This document shows positions 5,115-7,547 of a DNA stretch of 7,547 nt, piece after piece (positions within the stretch are counted from its first letter, which is position 1; each line of letters starts with the position of its first letter). This DNA comes from Flavobacteriales bacterium (GTDB lineage Bacteria; Bacteroidota; Bacteroidia; NS11-12g; UBA955). Under the pieces are notes generated by a model. That model did no database searches and was not told where the DNA came from. It was given only the letters and a program-made list of their open reading frames with translations. Position numbers and translations under genes: made by a program. The stretch is taken from positions 1 to 7,547 of the forward strand of contig CANFVI010000077.1 in NCBI GenBank assembly GCA_947450405.1, read 5' to 3'.

Positions 5115-5615
5115 CTAACTGATTATTGAAAAATTCTCAAATTGCAATCCATTCAAATCTATACATTTGATTTCAACTTTAGCAAATGATTCACTATAAT
5201 CATTCTTGATAAAGTTTAAAATTTTATCTAAGTGAAATATTGCCTTTTTGAGGTGTTTACTATACGTCACACACCCTGGCTGAATGTCAAGCTTATTGTT
5301 TTTTTGAAAATTATCGCTCAATAGATAACGCGATCTTCTAGACAGTTGAAATAACTTTGTATATGACTTGTAAATGTCCTCATTTAACTTAGCCGATGAT
5401 TTTAAATTATATGGATTAATAATTTCATCAACCTTATTGTGTGACAAATAATTTGCATTCATCTTTTGAACAATATGTGCATTAACAAGGTGCAATGCAG
5501 AATAAAAGCAAACTGTTACTTGCCAATCCCAACAGTCTTCTAAATTGGTACTGATTTTAGACAGAAAATGAATATTGTTCTTAGACTGTTCAATATGTTC
5601 CCTATAAGTTCCCAA
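5115..5615 (-). CDS. HEPN-like helical protein, second gene of a two-gene unit
   Basis: The 166-residue product is predicted to be mostly helical. An amphipathic helix (5-24) leads to DWQVTVCFYSALHLVNAHIV (30-49), then YLSHNKVDEII (56-66), and YTKLFQLSRRSRYLLSDN (85-102), followed by a C-terminal helix (about 116-139). The W-x3-xxFYSALHxVNA pattern, a following S-H, and a Y..L..LSR.SRYL helix are typical of a group of small HEPN-type proteins; I see no standard R-x4-6-H dyad, so RNase activity is uncertain. The upstream gene ends 10 bp before this start, so the two are one operon. In HEPN modules the HEPN protein is often the toxin and its partner the neutraliser, and I suggest, as inference, a toxin-antitoxin-like or defence pair. 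ATG at 5613-5615 gives the first clear start. Confidence 0.68.
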   Translation of the reverse strand: MGTYREHIEQSKNNIHFLSKISTNLEDCWDWQVTVCFYSALHLVNAHIVQKMNANYLSHNKVDEIINPYNLKSSAKLNEDIYKSYTKLFQLSRRSRYLLSDNFQKNNKLDIQPGCVTYSKHLKKAIFHLDKILNFIKNDYSESFAKVEIKCIDLNGLQFENFSIIS

Positions 5616-5625
5616 TTTTATTATC

Positions 5626-6099
5626 TTAAAAAGACACTTCTTTGTAATGAATAGGAATACTCAATTCGTCCTCTAGTTCAACAATTGTGTAAGATATAAA
5701 GAAACCAAATTTCGAAAATTCATTATTAACTTTTGCAGCGGACAAAATTAATGCATCTTCAGTGTTTTCATCATTATTCTCAATTTCAGCCCAAACTAAC
5801 ACTTTTGAGTTAGATAATTCGAGCGCAACTCGATTAGGACGAGCTTTCCTTTCAACCAATTCAATGAAGTAAGAATCAATTAGGTTTTTAATAAAGAAAG
5901 CCGAACTAGCTTTCCGAGCATAGTTATGCATAAAATCATGATCGCCAGTTATCATTGCTTCATATACTTCCTTCTTATGCTTTTCAAGAAGGTCAGACTG
6001 CAAAAGCAATTCATCGACTCTTAAATTCGAGATTAGATCATCAAACCATTGATTTGTTTCTGATGAACTCTCAACATTTGAATTTTCAGTTTTTAACAT
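5626..6099 (-). CDS. Hypothetical protein, first gene of the HEPN-linked pair
   Basis: The 157 residues fall into two parts: a helical N-terminal half (about 16-82, ending FIKNLIDSYFIELVERK) and an alpha/beta C-terminal half beginning RVALELSNSKVLVWAEIEN (90-108), then DALILSAAKVNNEFSKFGFF (115-134) and ISYTIVELEDELSIPIHY (135-152). The strand-acidic loop-helix-strand order recalls small regulatory or degenerate nucleotidyltransferase folds, but the GSxxxGxxxxxSDID signature of MNT antitoxins is absent. I cannot name a family. It is cytoplasmic, is transcribed first and has a good promoter candidate about 60 bp upstream. It is 10 bp from the HEPN-like gene, a spacing that implies a functional pair; an antitoxin or regulator role is inference. 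Confidence 0.68.
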   Translation of the reverse strand: MLKTENSNVESSSETNQWFDDLISNLRVDELLLQSDLLEKHKKEVYEAMITGDHDFMHNYARKASSAFFIKNLIDSYFIELVERKARPNRVALELSNSKVLVWAEIENNDENTEDALILSAAKVNNEFSKFGFFISYTIVELEDELSIPIHYKEVSF

Positions 6100-6157
6100 T
6101 CTTGATGGATTAATTGCAAGTGCTAGGTTTATTTATTTATAAGAATAATAAAAAGTA

Positions 6158-6193
6158 CAAATATACAAATATTATGCTTCCAAAAAGACAAAA
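6158..6193 (-). promoter_or_regulatory. Bacteroidota-type promoter for the 6099-5115 operon
   Basis: On the minus strand TATATTTG (plus 6158-6165) matches TAnnTTTG exactly, and a TTTTG (plus 6189-6193) lies 23 nt upstream, at the long end of the accepted spacing. The -7 box is 58 bp before the ATG, leaving a leader of about 50 nt. It is the best promoter match in the window. Confidence 0.45.
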
Positions 6194-6302
6194 CTCAAAT
6201 TTTATTAATTGCCAACCTCTTAAATATCACTTGAATCATCAAATTGTTTTTTGTAATTGATATTTATTAAAATCTCAATTACTCGGCGGCGCTAATTTCA
6301 AA

Positions 6303-6458
6303 TCATGCTTTAACTTTTTTTACATCTTCATTTCTGAATAAGCTGATGATTTTTTCTAATTCTGGTTCACCGAGCTGATTTAAATCCAATTCCTCTGAAC
6401 CCAAAAACAACAAGCTTGATATTGTGCTTTCCACAGCTACATCTTGACTCTTCCCCAT
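6303..6458 (-). CDS. Doubtful small acidic ORF, 51 aa, possibly a remnant
   Basis: From an ATG complementary to 6456-6458 the product reads MGKSQDVAVESTISSLLFLG, then SEELDLNQLGEPELEKIISL and ends VKKVKA. A GGGGGGAG lies 13 nt upstream, too far for a good Shine-Dalgarno. The frame is open further up to 6524, and the extra residues (SRLGSYLDVFLQYYGGSDL) also look protein-like, so the real product may begin at a TTG (6489-6491) or the frame may be the C-terminal remnant of a longer broken gene. It is leucine- and glutamate-rich and probably helical. No family is recognised. It lies between the hairpins after the Abi gene and the promoter of the next operon. Confidence 0.35.
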   Translation of the reverse strand: MGKSQDVAVESTISSLLFLGSEELDLNQLGEPELEKIISLFRNEDVKKVKA

Positions 6459-6567
6459 ATCATTTAAATCACTCCCCCCATAATATTGCAAAAAAACATC
6501 TAAATATGAACCCAGGCGGCTATTTTAATAAGCCAAAAGATACTCAAGGGAAATGCATTAAAATAAA

Positions 6568-6595
6568 GATACCCGACACAGAAGTACCGGGTATC
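6568..6595 (-). terminator. Bidirectional terminator hairpin downstream of the Abi gene
   Basis: GATACCCG (6568-6575) and CGGGTATC (6588-6595) form a perfect 8-bp stem with a 12-nt loop. On the plus strand it is followed by AATTTTTCTT, on the minus strand by TTTATTTTAATG, so it can work both ways. It lies 70 bp past the stop of the Abi gene and most likely ends that transcript. Confidence 0.65.
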
Positions 6596-6612
6596 AATTT
6601 TTCTTGTTTTAA

Positions 6613-6647
6613 AGTGCTGCTTTATAGCATATATATAAAGGGGCACT
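6613..6647. repeat. Long imperfect hairpin directly after the Abi stop
   Basis: AGTGC (6613-6617) pairs with GCACT (6643-6647) and CTTTATA (6620-6626) with TATAAAG (6634-6640), separated by a 2x2 internal loop, around a 7-nt apex. Twelve pairs form in total. There is no T run after either arm. It lies between the Abi stop and the terminator hairpin, so it would be part of the Abi mRNA 3' end or an inserted palindromic element. Confidence 0.5.
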
Positions 6648-6664
6648 GTGGTGCAAATTTAGTA

Positions 6665-7547
6665 CTATATTATTTCATAACCAATTTTTGTTTCAATAAT
6701 TTCACAAAGTTCAGGTATCTCCATATTTTCTGTAATTAGTTTATCTAATTGTATCTTTAAATCATTTACCCTGTTCTGCGATATGGTTGATAAAATATTA
6801 AATACAACACTAATAGAAGCATTTAAATTAGTCTGATTTCTTGATTTTATCCTATATAAGTCGTTAGGGATTTTTTTTACTCCCATTGGTTGATTATGGT
6901 CAAATAAAATACCATTATGTGAGCAGATATTTCTTATGTTGACGATTGCGGTAATATGATTTTGAAATGATGCAACATCCAAATATCCGTAACTCTTAGC
7001 TATTTCGCTCTTTAAATTATCGTCTTTTAAAGACCTAAATAGCTTATTAATTTGGCCGAATGTAAAAAACTCGAGAGTTTTCCATGCTGGCGCGTATTTG
7101 TCATTTATATATTTCTTATGGTGGTTCTTAATTGGTTTATTATTCCTTTTAAAAGCCTCATCATTGCCATTATTTAGTTTATCAATAAACTTAATCATAT
7201 CATCAGACACAACTTTTTTATCAATAAACCATGTAGGTGAGTCTTTATGATTATTTGAAACAAAATAAACCAATTGAGTTCTAAAATGAACTTCAATTCT
7301 ATAAATATACTTCGACAGTAAATATTTAAGGTCAAAATCAAAATAATACAACTTACGAATAGTTTCCAATTTTGTATTCTCAACAAAATTATGTTGATCA
7401 TCAGATTCAAAATAATGCCAGTAAAAGCCTAAACGGTAATACCCAATATCTAATAAATATTCTCTAGCCTTTTCCCTATCACCAAGAAACATTCCTCTCG
7501 ATTCCAATAGGTAGACTTGCTCATCTATACTTGTTGCTATTTTTCCC
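6665..7547 (-). CDS. Abi_2-family (AbiD/AbiF-like) abortive-infection protein, N-terminus outside window
   Basis: The frame is open to the right edge, and the first visible residues, GKIATSIDEQVYLLESRGMF, already match the family's N-terminal pattern (ps-hxEQhxhLxsRG). The TTG at 7505-7507 is therefore not the start; the true start lies just beyond the window. Of 293 visible residues (numbered from the first full codon), the hallmarks are AREYLLDIGYYRLGFYWHYF (27-46), the helix around DFDLKYLLSKYIYRIEVHFR (70-89), W155..LEFFTFG, and R205-NICS-H210, the R-x4-H motif of HEPN-superfamily RNases. Abi_2 proteins (PF07751) come from phage-abortive-infection loci, first known in Lactococcus, and are thought to cut RNA when phage infects. 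It acts in the cytoplasm. The gene ends in a hairpin-rich region and appears to be a single-gene unit in this window. Confidence 0.88.
   Translation of the reverse strand, partial: GKIATSIDEQVYLLESRGMFLGDREKAREYLLDIGYYRLGFYWHYFESDDQHNFVENTKLETIRKLYYFDFDLKYLLSKYIYRIEVHFRTQLVYFVSNNHKDSPTWFIDKKVVSDDMIKFIDKLNNGNDEAFKRNNKPIKNHHKKYINDKYAPAWKTLEFFTFGQINKLFRSLKDDNLKSEIAKSYGYLDVASFQNHITAIVNIRNICSHNGILFDHNQPMGVKKIPNDLYRIKSRNQTNLNASISVVFNILSTISQNRVNDLKIQLDKLITENMEIPELCEIIETKIGYEII

Noticed and set aside
6416..6739. Plus-strand frame of 107 codons
   Set aside because: It runs through the terminator, the long hairpin and the end of the Abi gene on the other strand, and its product has no protein-like pattern.
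7195..7410. Minus-strand frame of 71 codons inside the Abi gene
   Set aside because: It overlaps the Abi_2 frame, which carries clear family motifs; the alternative product is only a hydrophobic A+T-rich artefact.
7505..7507. TTG as start codon of the Abi gene
   Set aside because: The frame is open upstream to the window edge and the upstream residues match the family's N-terminal pattern, so the start lies outside.
1..7547. CRISPR array or cas genes
   Set aside because: No regularly spaced repeats of 23-47 bp and no Cas-like motif were seen; the only long repeat has two copies 4.2 kb apart.

Overview
The window looks like part of an accessory island in a member of the Bacteroidota. The DNA is strongly A+T-rich, genes lack clear Shine-Dalgarno sequences, several upstream regions carry the Bacteroidota -7 box (TAnnTTTG), and one site at about 517-534 reproduces the 3' end of mnmE, a place where tyrosine-recombinase islands insert. 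There is no core metabolic gene, rRNA, complete tRNA or CRISPR array. No integrase is visible.

Layout. At the left edge (1-271, minus) is the N-terminal part of an exported protein. A long non-coding stretch follows (272-933). It holds an inverted repeat, a minus-strand terminator (446-472), the mnmE-tail/att-like site (517-534), a short open frame (543-692) and a 34-bp repeat with a hairpin (743-800). Next, on the plus strand, are a small excisionase-like helix-turn-helix protein (934-1311), an unrecognised soluble protein plus a two-helix membrane protein (1503-2747, a tight pair), a stand-alone SIR2-like NAD-consuming protein (2890-3981) and an unrecognised all-helical, HEPN-like protein (4172-4804). 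The plus-strand genes converge on minus-strand genes across a 310-bp gap (4805-5114), which holds a second copy of the 34-bp repeat and hairpin. On the minus strand are a two-gene unit (5626-6099, then 5115-5615, the second HEPN-like), a doubtful small ORF (6303-6458), strong hairpins (6568-6647) and an Abi_2-family abortive-infection protein that runs off the right edge (6665-7547).

How it fits together. The recognisable genes point to phage defence: a SIR2 NADase-like effector, an Abi_2 protein with an R-x4-H RNase motif and probable HEPN-fold proteins. The most unusual structural signal is that the spacers before the plus-strand genes share sequence. The two spacers flanking the SIR2 gene begin with a related 20-bp block (16 of 20 identical), and all three end shortly before the start codon in a related ACGATnnnCAAC-like block. 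With the genes all in one direction, each spacer-gene unit looks like an exchangeable cassette, loosely comparable to integron attC-bounded cassettes. No IntI-type gene is visible, so this is a hypothesis. Promoter, fold and cassette statements are inference; the motifs, repeats and open frames are read directly from the sequence.
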